In this document: positions 26,793-35,254 of the stretch, in pieces
How positions within the stretch are numbered: the first letter of the stretch is position 1
How the letters are laid out: every line of letters begins with the position of its first letter
Assembly: GCA_947623965.1 (NCBI GenBank)
Contig: CANQIF010000008.1
Location: 49,903 to 113,902, forward strand
Source: an uncultured Alistipes sp.
GTDB lineage: Bacteria > Bacteroidota > Bacteroidia > Bacteroidales > Rikenellaceae
Length of the DNA stretch: 64,000 nt
Direction: 5' to 3'
Translations under genes and position numbers: made by a program
The notes under the pieces: generated by a model
Told to the model about the DNA's origin: nothing
The model's input: the letters and a program-made list of their open reading frames with translations, nothing else
Databases searched by the model: none

Positions 26793-28163
26793 ATGAAATT
26801 TATGAAGAAAACGATTTTGATATGCCTGGCAGCCGCTCTGGCCGGCTGCGGCATCTACAAACCGTACGACCGTCCCGAGGTCGGGACGGAGGATCTCTAC
26901 GGTGCCGCCGTCACGCCGTCGGAGGAGGAGTCGCTGGGCGACCTGCCGTGGCGCGAGCTCTTCACCGATCCGCAGTTGCAGCGTCTCATCGAGCGGGCGC
27001 TCGCCGAGAATACCGACCTGCAGAGCGCCAAGCTGAAGATCGACGAGGCTGCCGCCGCCCTTCAGTCGGCCCGGCTGGCCTACCTGCCGAGCATCAACCT
27101 GGCACCGCAGGGGGCTCTGTCGAGCTTCGACGGCGCCAAGCCGACGAAGACCTACCAGCTGCCTGTGACGGCGAGCTGGCAAATCGACCTCTTCGGCGGC
27201 ACGACGAATGCCAAGCGCCAGGCCCGCGCCGGCTACGAGCTGTCGCTGGCCTACGAGCAGGCGGTCCGCGCGCAGCTCGTCTCGGGCGTCGCCAACCTCT
27301 ATTATACGCTGCTCATGCTCGACGAGCAGGTGCGCATCACGGCTTCGACGGCCGGGATCTGGAGCGAAGTGGTCGAGAAGGCCCGCGCGATGAAGGAGGC
27401 CGGCATGCTCAACGAAACGGCAGTCTCGCAGTACGAGGCGACCTACTATTCGGTTCTTTCGTCGGAGCGCGACCTGAACTACAACCGCAAGACGACCGAG
27501 AATTCGCTCTGCTCGCTGCTGGCCCTGACGCCGCAGACGATCGAGCGCGGCACGCTCGCCGCCCAGGAGCTGCCCGAGCAGGTTGCCGCGGGTTATCCCG
27601 CCCGGCTGCTCGACAACCGGCCCGATGTCCGCGTCGCGGAGCTGTCGCTCATGCAGGCCTACTACGCCACGAGCGAGGCCCGCTCGAAGCTGTGGCCCTC
27701 GATCTCGCTGAGCGGCTCGGCCGGCTGGACCAACAGCGGCGGCATGGGGATCACCAACCCCGGCGATCTGCTGCTGAGCGCCGCCGGGTCGGTTCTCCAG
27801 CCGATCTTCAACGCCCGGGCCAACCGCAACCAGCTCAAGATCATGAAGGCGCAGCAGCAGGAGGCCGAGCTCGCATACCGGCAGACGCTGCTCAACGCCG
27901 GCGCCGAGGTGAACGACGCACTGGCCCAGTGCCAGTCGGCCCGCGCGAAGCGCGAATACCGCGCCCGGCAGGTCGAGGCGATGCGCCGCGCCATCGAGAG
28001 CACCGAGCTGTTGATGCAGTACACCTCGACGACCTACCTCGAGGTGCTGAATGCCCGCCAGTCGCTGCTTTCGGCCGAGCTCTCGCAGGTGGCCGACCGC
28101 TTCGACGAGCTGCAGGGGGTCGTGAACCTCTACCAGGCACTCGGCGGAGGTCGCGAAGAGTAA
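26793..28163 (+). CDS. Outer-membrane efflux channel, NodT/TolC family lipoprotein
   Basis: Outer-membrane factor of 456 residues with lipidation at C19 (LAGC). The YKPYDRPEV start and LPWRELFTDPQLQRLIERAL are typical of NodT-type OMFs. Two internal coiled-coil repeats (each with an LLDNRPDVRVAEL-like or ALAENTDLQSAKL-like segment) make the TolC-type tunnel. It begins 1 nt after the pump stop and completes the tripartite pump. Confidence 0.97.
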   Translation: MKFMKKTILICLAAALAGCGIYKPYDRPEVGTEDLYGAAVTPSEEESLGDLPWRELFTDPQLQRLIERALAENTDLQSAKLKIDEAAAALQSARLAYLPSINLAPQGALSSFDGAKPTKTYQLPVTASWQIDLFGGTTNAKRQARAGYELSLAYEQAVRAQLVSGVANLYYTLLMLDEQVRITASTAGIWSEVVEKARAMKEAGMLNETAVSQYEATYYSVLSSERDLNYNRKTTENSLCSLLALTPQTIERGTLAAQELPEQVAAGYPARLLDNRPDVRVAELSLMQAYYATSEARSKLWPSISLSGSAGWTNSGGMGITNPGDLLLSAAGSVLQPIFNARANRNQLKIMKAQQQEAELAYRQTLLNAGAEVNDALAQCQSARAKREYRARQVEAMRRAIESTELLMQYTSTTYLEVLNARQSLLSAELSQVADRFDELQGVVNLYQALGGGREE

Positions 28164-28212
28164 CGGCAGGAACTTTCCCGGAGGCGGCTTTCGGTGCCTC
28201 CTCCGCGATTCG

Positions 28213-28255
28213 AAACACTGCGGTACCCGTTGTCGGGTGCCGCGGTGTTTTTTTT
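28213..28255 (+). terminator. Terminator of the RND operon
   Basis: ACACTGCGGTACCC pairs with GGGTGCCGCGGTGT (one mismatch) and is followed by eight T. Confidence 0.92.
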
Positions 28256-29141
28256 GGAAGAGGGGAGAGGCGGGCCGAAGCCTGCGGAGGGCACGCATAC
28301 GAGCGGACATGCAGACACGAGTTGCAGGATTGTTTGCGGCCAGCCCGCAGCCGAGCGGATGGGCAGCACGAGCGGACCTGCGGGACACGAAGATGCAGCC
28401 CTCCGCCCGGGGACGGCTGCGGGCTGCAGCGGCTTCACAAGAAGCCGCAAATTCAAAATTCAAGATTCAAAATTAAATGATCCTGCCGGACACGCTTGGC
28501 TCGCATTCCGATTCGGGCTGCAGCCTGCGGAAGGCACGCACGAGCGGACCTGCGGGACGTGAGTTGCGGGCCTCCGCCCGGCGGAGGCTGCGGCCCGCAC
28601 GACCTCTTACGAGGTCGATTCCTGTTGCAAGACAAGCCCGCAGCCGAGCGGAGGGGCTTGCTTTCGAGCGGCGCGAGGATGCAGCCCTCCGCCCGGGGGC
28701 GGCTGCGGACTGCTGCGCCCATTCGGGCGCAAATTCAGCATTCGAAATTAAATAATCTTGCCAGACACGCTTGGGCACGCATTCCGATTCGGGCTGCAGC
28801 TTGCGAAGGGCGCATACGAGCGGACTTGCGGACGCGAGTAGCGGGCCTTCGCGGGGCGAAGCTGCGGCCCGCTGCGGTTCCATTCGGAGCCGCAAATTGA
28901 TAATCAATTAAGTGTGTTCCTGCATTTTCGGGCTGCAGCCTGCGGAGTGCGCGCTCGAAGCGGCCCGCACGGTCCTAACGGACCGATTCTAACTCGGGAC
29001 ACCCCCTTTTTCTTCTCGAATAAAAACCTTTCGCGCAATAAAACCCCGGCAGCCTCCGTTTTCCGAATGGTGTGGAAATTCCGAAATGATTCGAAAGGAG
29101 AAATAATCGGGTGCCGTTTCGGGTTTTCCCCCGCTTTTTAT
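28256..29141 (+). repeat. Tandem mosaic hairpin-element array R6
   Basis: This stretch holds four chained elements in plus orientation, with hairpins at 28429-28448 (GGCTTC/GAAGCC), 28600-28617 (GACCTC/GAGGTC), 28715-28730 (GCGCCC/GGGCGC), 28874-28893 (GGTTCC/GGAGCC) and 28970-28985 (GGTCC/GGACC). The copy at about 28514-28757 is complete: alpha, hairpin, link ATTCCTGTTGCAAGACAAG, beta, hairpin, AT tail. The junction between copies (AT tail then GACACGCTTGG...GCATTCCGATT) recurs with a period near 275 bp, so whole elements were duplicated in tandem. Confidence 0.82.
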
Positions 29142-29149
29142 TATCTTTG
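29142..29149 (+). promoter_or_regulatory. Promoter -7 box for the surface lipoprotein
   Basis: TATCTTTG in a TTTTTATTATC context, about 32 nt upstream of the start codon at 29181. Confidence 0.6.
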
Positions 29150-29180
29150 CCATGTTTTCGAACCCAATAGAAGATACGAA

Positions 29181-30617
29181 ATGATGAGAAAGATCCTGCG
29201 AATGTTCTTTGTGGTGGCTCTGGCGGCCGTTGCGGCAGCAGCCTGCAGCAAGGACGACAAGGACGGTTCGGTCGCCTATGCGCAGAAGGCGCTGTTTCTG
29301 AATTACGGCGAGAGCGCGACGATCGGTTTTTCGGGAGTGAATATCTCTTCCTACTCCGTGTCGAGCGTCCCCACCGGCTGGAAGACCCCCGAAATCAATA
29401 CGACGACGATGACGATGACCGTCACGGCGCCCGAAGCCGATGCGGAGGCCAAGACGACCGGATCGATCGTGCTGCGCGGCGTGACCCACGGCGGCGAGGC
29501 CGTCTCGGCGTCGCTCTTCGTTTCGCTCGCGACACCCGAAATCGATTTGAGCGACGCGCCTGCCAACTGCTATATCGCCAACCGGCCCAACGCCCTCTAT
29601 CTCTTCGATGCGACCTGCAAGGGTGACGGCTCGCCGATCGCCACGAAACAGGTGGCGGTCATCTGGCAGACCTCGATGAATCTTATCCGCTATCTGAATC
29701 TGGAAAAAGACGGCAAGGCAAGCTTCTTCGTCGAGGCCGACGATGACGATGAGACGATCGTCGAGCGCGGCAACGCCTTGATCGGCGGCTACGACGCCGA
29801 CGGCAACCTGCTGTGGAGCTGGCATATCTGGATCACCGACTTCGACCCCGAAGCCGATGCGCTCTCCTACGGCGACTACCGCGTGATGAGCAGGCAGTTA
29901 GGCGCCCTGCAAAACGGGAATGCGGACAAAGACGAAATCTGGAACTCCTACGGCCTCTATTACCAGTGGGGGCGCAAGGATCCTTTCGCCGGGCCGACGG
30001 ATTGGAACGCCTCGAAAGGGATCACCGCGACGCTGTTCGACGGCGAAAGCAATACGGTGCGTCTCTCGACGGTTGCGCTGGATGCCGAAACGGGAACGTT
30101 CGCCTATGCGAATGCGCACCCGATGCACTTCATCACCACCGCGACGAACGATGCCGGCGGACAGTGGCTGCGCGGAGGCGATCTCGTGAACGGCTGGTCG
30201 AGCCAATGGGAGGCGGTCAACGATCCCTGCCCCAACGGCTGGCAGGTGGCTCCTGCAGCCGCTTTCGAGGGGCTGCGGATCGACGACGATCTGGCGGCCG
30301 AGGCGGCGACCTACGAAAAGAAATACGGCTGGAAGCTGACGAACGGCGTCTCGTCGTCGTTCTATTTCGCCGCCGGCCGGCGCATCTACGCCGACGGCAC
30401 GATCCAGAATCTGTTCGACGAATCGCTGCTCGCACGCAGCTCCGCCATCGAGGCGCAGCCGTGGGTCGGCTATAACTGGACGAGCGATGCGACGGGCGGC
30501 CCGACGGTCTTCTGCTTCTGGTTCGTCAAGGCTGATCCGACCCGGAGCGGGCTGCGCACCGATCTGCGCATGAGCCCTGCCAACGGCATGTCGGTCCGCT
30601 GCATCCGGAAACGGTAA
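29181..30617 (+). CDS. Surface lipoprotein with fimbrial/FISUMP-like C-terminal domain
   Basis: Predicted lipoprotein of 478 residues. The start at 29181 puts a signal peptide and the lipobox AAAC (C22) at the N-terminus. CSKDDKD just after it resembles the acidic surface-export signal of Bacteroidota lipoproteins. A small Ig-like beta domain (about 30-125) is followed by a region beginning DAPANCYIANRPNALYLFDA. The final 200 residues (YYQWGRKDPFAGPTDWN, NDPCPNGWQVAPAAAFEGL, NGMSVRCIRKR at the end) match the fibrobacter-succinogenes major-paralogous (FISUMP) or adhesin type seen in many Bacteroidales. Its role is probably adhesion or substrate contact at the surface. Confidence 0.82.
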   Translation: MMRKILRMFFVVALAAVAAAACSKDDKDGSVAYAQKALFLNYGESATIGFSGVNISSYSVSSVPTGWKTPEINTTTMTMTVTAPEADAEAKTTGSIVLRGVTHGGEAVSASLFVSLATPEIDLSDAPANCYIANRPNALYLFDATCKGDGSPIATKQVAVIWQTSMNLIRYLNLEKDGKASFFVEADDDDETIVERGNALIGGYDADGNLLWSWHIWITDFDPEADALSYGDYRVMSRQLGALQNGNADKDEIWNSYGLYYQWGRKDPFAGPTDWNASKGITATLFDGESNTVRLSTVALDAETGTFAYANAHPMHFITTATNDAGGQWLRGGDLVNGWSSQWEAVNDPCPNGWQVAPAAAFEGLRIDDDLAAEAATYEKKYGWKLTNGVSSSFYFAAGRRIYADGTIQNLFDESLLARSSAIEAQPWVGYNWTSDATGGPTVFCFWFVKADPTRSGLRTDLRMSPANGMSVRCIRKR

Positions 30618-30645
30618 AGAAGGATCGGTTCGCACCGAATACCGA

Positions 30646-30683
30646 TCGGGCCGCTCTCTTTCGAAGAGCGGCCCGAATTTTTT
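30646..30683. terminator. Terminator between the surface lipoprotein and hom
   Basis: TCGGGCCGCTCT pairs with AGAGCGGCCCGA around a TTCGA loop, followed by ATTTTTT. It lies between convergent genes. Confidence 0.88.
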
Positions 30684-30731
30684 GTCAGCCGGTCGTCCGT
30701 CCAGTCCGTCCGGTCAGTCCGGAACGCAGCC

Positions 30732-31943
30732 TCAATTGTCCCGGTCGAGGAAGAAGATCGGAATATTGGCGATGAAGAGGTCCCGGGCCCGCAGGCTGTC
30801 GCGCTTGGCGAGCAGCTCCGAGAGGCGGACCATGCCGATCACGTAGTTGCTCTCGGTGCTGATGTACTGTTCGAGAATCTCCTCGAAATGGAGCACGTGC
30901 AGGATGTTCGTCTGCGAATAGCGCACGTAGATCTTCAGCGACAGATCGGTCGTATAGGTCGGTTTCTGGAGGTACTCCCGCTTCTTGTACTCGTAGCGGT
31001 AGTCGTGCAGGCGGGCCATCACGTCGCTCAGGATCGACGAGGCGGTGGGCAGCGAGCCGGCCCCCTTGCCGAACATGAACTGGCGGTCGTAACACTCGCC
31101 GCGGATCACCACGCCGTTGTATTCGTCATCGACGCTGTAGATGTAGCGGCTCGGCTCGACGAACTCGGGCATGACGAACATCGTAAAGTGCTCGTCGCTC
31201 ACCTTGACCACCTGGGCCACGAGTTTGATCTTGACCCTCTTTTCGCGGGCATAGCGGATATCCGACTCGTGGATCGAGGCGATGCCGTAGGTGAAGATCC
31301 GCTCCGGCGCGACGTAGGCGCCCAGGGCGTGGACAGTGATGATCACCAGTTTGAAGAGCGAATCGTAGCCCTCGATGTCGAACGAGGGGTCGCTCTCGGC
31401 GAAGCCCAGCTCCTGGGCCTGGCGCAGTGCATCGGCGTAGCTCTCGCGATGGTCGAAGACACGCGATAGGATGTAATTCGACGAACCGTTCAGGATGCCC
31501 TTGACCTCGAGCAGCAGATCGTTGTCGTAGTACTCTTCGAGGTTGCGGATGACGGGAATCGAGCCGCACGACGAGGCGTCGTAGAGCAGCGCCACCCGGT
31601 TCTTCTTTTGAATCTCGATCAATTCGGGCAGGTGCTTGGCGAGCATCGCCTTGTTGCCCGAGACGACCGGGATTCCCTTCAGCAGCGCCTGCCGGACGAT
31701 GCGGTAGGCCTCCTCGGCATCGTTGATGACCTCGACGACGAGGTCGATGTGCGGATTGTCGAGAATCTCTTCCGCCCGGTCGGTGAAAAGGGCGGGATCG
31801 ACCGCGATCTTCCGCGGTTTCTTCGGGTCCCGGACACAGATGCGGGCGATCTCGGCGTGGGCGTTCTTCGACTTGCGGATCACTTCGAAGACCCCCTGGC
31901 CGACGACGCCGAAGCCGAACAGGCCGATGTGAATGTTACTCAT
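30732..31943 (-). CDS. hom: Homoserine dehydrogenase
   Basis: Reduces aspartate semialdehyde to homoserine for Met, Thr and Ile synthesis, cytoplasmic, 403 residues. GFGVVG (10-15) is the NAD(P)-binding turn, VVSGNKAMLAKHL and KGILNGSSNYILSRV are the catalytic-domain signatures, and FAESDPSFDIEGYDS contains the substrate-binding acidic residues. The C-terminal 80 residues form an ACT-like regulatory domain. Its start codon overlaps the end of metX by 8 nt, so translation is coupled and homoserine production is directed to methionine. Confidence 0.95.
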   Translation of the reverse strand: MSNIHIGLFGFGVVGQGVFEVIRKSKNAHAEIARICVRDPKKPRKIAVDPALFTDRAEEILDNPHIDLVVEVINDAEEAYRIVRQALLKGIPVVSGNKAMLAKHLPELIEIQKKNRVALLYDASSCGSIPVIRNLEEYYDNDLLLEVKGILNGSSNYILSRVFDHRESYADALRQAQELGFAESDPSFDIEGYDSLFKLVIITVHALGAYVAPERIFTYGIASIHESDIRYAREKRVKIKLVAQVVKVSDEHFTMFVMPEFVEPSRYIYSVDDEYNGVVIRGECYDRQFMFGKGAGSLPTASSILSDVMARLHDYRYEYKKREYLQKPTYTTDLSLKIYVRYSQTNILHVLHFEEILEQYISTESNYVIGMVRLSELLAKRDSLRARDLFIANIPIFFLDRDN

Positions 31944-32952
31944 GGGGCGTATCGTGGATGAATGGATAAATGATTCGGTTCAATTGCTCGTATTCGACCA
32001 GAAAGCCGTCGTGGCCGAAGGGCGAATCGATCTCCTCGTAGCGGCTGCCGGGAATCTGTTGCTGCAGCTCCCGCATTTCGGCGGGGGTGAAGATTATGTC
32101 CGACGTGATGCCGACGAGAAGCGTCCGCGCTGTGATGCGGGCGAGGGCCTGCGCTGCGCCGCCGCGGCCGCGGCCGACGTCGTGCGTGTCGAAGGCGTTC
32201 AGAATCGCGTAATAGGAGTACGCGTTGTAACGCCGGCACAGTTTTTCGCCTTGGTACTGCTGGTAGGTCGAGGCGCGATGGAGGGCGGGGTTCTCCTCGC
32301 GATCCTGCTGTGTGAGGTTGTAGCCGAGCGAACCGCGGTAGGTCAGCAAACCCAGGGCACGGGCGGCCGCCAGCCCCCGCATGCCGGCATCGGGGCGCCG
32401 CTCGCCGAAGGTGCGGTCGGCCTCGATGGCCATGCGCTGCGTCTCGTCGATGGCGATCGTCCAGGGCGAGGCCTTGGCCGCCGTGGCGATCAACACCAGC
32501 CGCTCGAAGCGCTGCGGCTCCGCCACGGCCCACTCCACAGCCTGGAAGCCGCCGACCGAACTGCCAACAAGCGCCGCGATGCGGTCGATGCCGAGGGCGT
32601 CGGCCAGCAGCCGGTGCGCCGCCACCATGTCGCGGATCGTGAAGGCGGGGAAGTCGCCGTAGCGGGGTTCGCCCGTGGCGGGGTCGACGGAGAGAGGCCC
32701 TGTGGTGCCGTAGTGCGAGCCGAGGATGTTGGCGCAGACGACGAAGCAGCGGTCGGGGTCCAGAAAGCGCCCCTTCTCGACCGTATGCGGCCACCAGTCG
32801 GCAACGTCGGAATTGGCCGTCAGCGCATGGCAGACCCACACGACGTTGCCGCGGCGGGCGTCGAGCCGCCCGAAGGTGTGATAGGCGATTTGCAGGTCGG
32901 AGAGCGTCTCGCCGGATTCCAGGCGAAAAGCGCCGTGTCGGTAGAGGGGCAT
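31936..32952 (-). CDS. metX: Homoserine O-acetyltransferase
   Basis: Alpha/beta-hydrolase acyltransferase that activates homoserine for methionine synthesis, cytoplasmic, 338 residues. The start at 32952 (MPLYRHGAFRLESGETLSDL) was preferred to a longer frame that runs into repeat DNA; it lies 27 nt below a TAnnTTTG box. The nucleophile is S132 in GSSVGG. DIIFTPAEM and SPFGHDGFLVE hold the Asp and His of the triad, and CHALTANSDVADWW is a MetX signature. It is co-transcribed with hom. An O-succinyltransferase activity cannot be ruled out by sequence alone. Confidence 0.94.
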   Translation of the reverse strand: MPLYRHGAFRLESGETLSDLQIAYHTFGRLDARRGNVVWVCHALTANSDVADWWPHTVEKGRFLDPDRCFVVCANILGSHYGTTGPLSVDPATGEPRYGDFPAFTIRDMVAAHRLLADALGIDRIAALVGSSVGGFQAVEWAVAEPQRFERLVLIATAAKASPWTIAIDETQRMAIEADRTFGERRPDAGMRGLAAARALGLLTYRGSLGYNLTQQDREENPALHRASTYQQYQGEKLCRRYNAYSYYAILNAFDTHDVGRGRGGAAQALARITARTLLVGITSDIIFTPAEMRELQQQIPGSRYEEIDSPFGHDGFLVEYEQLNRIIYPFIHDTPHE

Positions 32953-33654
32953 CGGAGTGCGGTTTCTGTCTTTCTTTGCAAAGGTAGTATTTTTTTCGCG
33001 GGAACCGAAATCGGGGCGGTTGTCTTTCTCATCGGGCGCGGGGGCGCGGGTTGTGGATGCAGGTTGCGAACAAGTTCGAGCGCACAGCGATCCGCACGAC
33101 TTCTTGCGAGGTCGATTCCAGTTGCAAGACAAGCCCGCAGCCGAGCGGACGGGCCTGCTTTCGAGCGGCGCAAGATTGCAGTCCTCCGCCCGGGGCGGCT
33201 GCGGGCTGCCGGTCCTGACGGACCGAGCTTGCAAATAAACATTTTCACCAAGACCGGCTGCGGCCCGCGGGCCGCAGCCGGGGGGCGGCAGAGGCCTGCT
33301 GCTCGCATCCGCTCGTGCGGTCGCTTCGCAAGCCGCGGCCCGAACATTTTAATTTTTCATTTTGAATTGCGCCCGAATGGGCGCAGCAGCCCGCAGCCGC
33401 CCCCTGGCGGAGGGCTGCATCTTCGCGTCCCGCAGGTCCGCTCGTGCAGGCCCATCCGCTCGGCTGCGGGCTTGTCTTGCAACTGGAATCGACCTCGCAA
33501 GAGGTCGTGCGGGCCGCAGCCTCCCGGCGGCGGAGGCCCGCAACTCGCATCCGCTCGTGCCGGTTCTCCGTAGGCTGCAGCCCGAAGACTAAACGTATGC
33601 ACTTCATTCTGAATCGTGGAATTTTGAATTTTCGGCTTCGAAAAGAAGCCTCCA
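32953..33654. repeat. Mosaic hairpin-element array R7 (two opposing elements)
   Basis: Near metX lies its -7 box. From about 33060 a plus-oriented element follows: hairpin 33097-33114, link ATTCCAGTTGCAAGACAAG, beta about 33131-33209, hairpin 33210-33225. An isolated minus-oriented alpha is at about 33253-33343. A complete minus-oriented element spans about 33343-33586: AT tail, hairpin 33368-33385 (GCGCCC class), beta, link, hairpin 33490-33507 (GACCTC class), alpha. A last hairpin GGCTTC/GAAGCC is at 33634-33650. The two orientations face each other. Confidence 0.8.
32979..32986 (-). promoter_or_regulatory. Promoter -7 box for metX-hom
   Basis: TACCTTTG on the minus strand (TAnnTTTG), about 27 nt upstream of the metX start codon. 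Confidence 0.6.
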
Positions 33655-33695
33655 CCAAAAAAAAAGACACGGCCGGGAACCTCTCCCGGCCGCAC
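33655..33695 (-). terminator. Terminator of the floA operon
   Basis: On the minus strand CGGCCGGGA pairs with TCCCGGCCG, followed by TGTC and a run of nine T, about 30 nt after the floA stop. Confidence 0.92.
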
Positions 33696-33723
33696 TTTCG
33701 ATTTTCAGAATCCGAACCACCCG

Positions 33724-34689
33724 TCACTTCTTCTCGGGTTTGGCGATCGTCTCGCGCATCTGCGTGTCGGCCATGATGTTCTTCATCTTATAATAGTCCA
33801 TGATCCCCAGGTTGCCGTTGCGGAAGGCCTCGGCCATCGCCAGCGGCACCTCGGCCTCGGCCAGAATCACCTTGGCGCGGGCGTCCTGCGCCTTGGCCTT
33901 GTTCTCCTGTTCGAGCGCCACGGCCATCGCACGGCGCTCCTCGGCCTTGGCCTGCGCGATGTTCTTGTCGGCCTGCGCCTGGTCCATCTGCAACTGGGCG
34001 CCGATGTTCTTGCCGACGTCGATATCGGCAATATCGATCGAGAGGATTTCGAAGGCCGTCCCCGCGTCGAGCCCCTTCTCGAGCACCACGCGCGAAATCG
34101 AATCGGGATTTTCAAGGACGATCTTGTGCGAATCGGCCGAACCGATCGACGACACGATTCCCTCGCCGACGCGTGCCAGCACGGTCTCCTCGCCGGCGCC
34201 GCCCACCAACTGCTTGATGTTGGCGCGGACCGTTACGCGGGCCTTGGCGATCAGCTGGATACCGTCCTTGGCCACAGCAGCCACGGGCGGGGTGTTGATG
34301 ACCTTCGGATTGACCGACATCTGCACCGCCTCGAAAACGTCGCGGCCGGCGAGGTCGATCGCCGTCGCCATCTTGAAGTCGAGCAGGATATTGGCCTTCT
34401 GTGCCGAGACGAGCGCATGCACGACGTTCGTGACGTTGCCGCCGGCCAGATAGTGGGCCTCCAGCTCGTTCGGATCGAGCGAAAGCCCCGCCTTCGTGCT
34501 CTCGATCATCGACGAGACGATCGTCGAGGGGGGCACCTTGCGCCAGCGCATAAGAATCAATTGCAGCAGGCTGATTCGGACACCCGAAACGAGCGCCGAG
34601 AACCACAGTCCCACGGGAATAAAGTAGAAGATCAGCCAGACGGCGATCAACGAGACGAACACCAGCAAGGCGACAAGACCCATTTCCAT
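33724..34689 (-). CDS. floA: Flotillin-like protein FloA (UPF0365)
   Basis: Membrane-scaffold protein of functional membrane microdomains, 321 residues. One or two hydrophobic segments fill residues 5-45 ([20 protein letters not shown], then [13 protein letters not shown]). A PHB/SPFH-like region ([40 protein letters not shown]) follows, and the C-terminal third is an Ala/Glu/Lys-rich coiled coil ([20 protein letters not shown]). It lies 21 nt after nfeD, the usual partner of flotillin-like genes, and is last in a five-gene membrane operon. Confidence 0.95.
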   Translation of the reverse strand: MEMGLVALLVFVSLIAVWLIFYFIPVGLWFSALVSGVRISLLQLILMRWRKVPPSTIVSSMIESTKAGLSLDPNELEAHYLAGGNVTNVVHALVSAQKANILLDFKMATAIDLAGRDVFEAVQMSVNPKVINTPPVAAVAKDGIQLIAKARVTVRANIKQLVGGAGEETVLARVGEGIVSSIGSADSHKIVLENPDSISRVVLEKGLDAGTAFEILSIDIADIDVGKNIGAQLQMDQAQADKNIAQAKAEERRAMAVALEQENKAKAQDARAKVILAEAEVPLAMAEAFRNGNLGIMDYYKMKNIMADTQMRETIAKPEKK

Positions 34690-34710
34690 AATTTACAGTC
34701 GTTTTTAAGA

Positions 34711-35172
34711 TTAGTCGATGCGTTTGACGATGACATTGGTATTTTCGAACCCGACCACCTCGACTTTCGTCTGCGGATCGAGGTAGGCCCCCGTCGATTT
34801 GGCCTCGTAGCAGCGGCCTTCGATCTCGACCCGGCCCATCGGAGCCAGACGCGAGCAGGCGATGCCGCGCGCCCCCGTGCGGAGCGTGTCCGACGGCAGG
34901 GGCGTGCTCGACGAGCGGATCTGCTGCTTGAGCGAGAAGCGCTGCCAGGTCCGGGCGCGCAGCGAGACGACCGTCACGAGGAGCGAAGCCGCCAAACAGA
35001 CGGCGAGCACGACGAGCCCCGTCGTCGTCCCGAAGCGGTCGAATGCCAGATAGACGGCCGAGCCGTCACAAAGGAGCGCCAGCACGGCGCCGATCGAAAC
35101 TCCGGGCAGCAGCAGCAATTCCGCCACCAGAAAGAGAAGCCCCAGCAGGAGCAGCAGGATCAAATACCACAT
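34711..35172 (-). CDS. NfeD family membrane protein
   Basis: Short NfeD of 153 residues. Two or three membrane helices occupy the first 75 residues (MWYLILLLLLGLLFLVAELL, then GVSIGAVLALLC and TTGLVVLAVCLAASLLVTVV). The C-terminal 60 residues form the OB-fold domain (ARGIACSRLAPMGRVEIEGR, then VEVVGFENTNVIVKRID). In other bacteria NfeD works with flotillin-type proteins, and here it directly precedes floA. Confidence 0.94.
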   Translation of the reverse strand: MWYLILLLLLGLLFLVAELLLLPGVSIGAVLALLCDGSAVYLAFDRFGTTTGLVVLAVCLAASLLVTVVSLRARTWQRFSLKQQIRSSSTPLPSDTLRTGARGIACSRLAPMGRVEIEGRCYEAKSTGAYLDPQTKVEVVGFENTNVIVKRID

Positions 35173-35254
35173 ACGTTCAATCGTTCTTCGGTTTCCGGTG
35201 ATAAAGATAACTTTTTTTTCGGATTTTCCTATGGTTCGGCCCGTTAATCGGCAC

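Noticed and set aside
22961..26854. A 1297-codon open frame on the minus strand opposite the RND pump
   Set aside because: It is antisense to a clearly conserved efflux pump, is His/Arg/Asp/Val-rich as expected for the complement of GC-rich codons, and matches no fold.
29150..29180. tRNA T-loop-like TTCGAACCC near 29159
   Set aside because: No acceptor or anticodon stem can be built around it; it is simply in the leader of the surface lipoprotein. No tRNA was found anywhere in the window.
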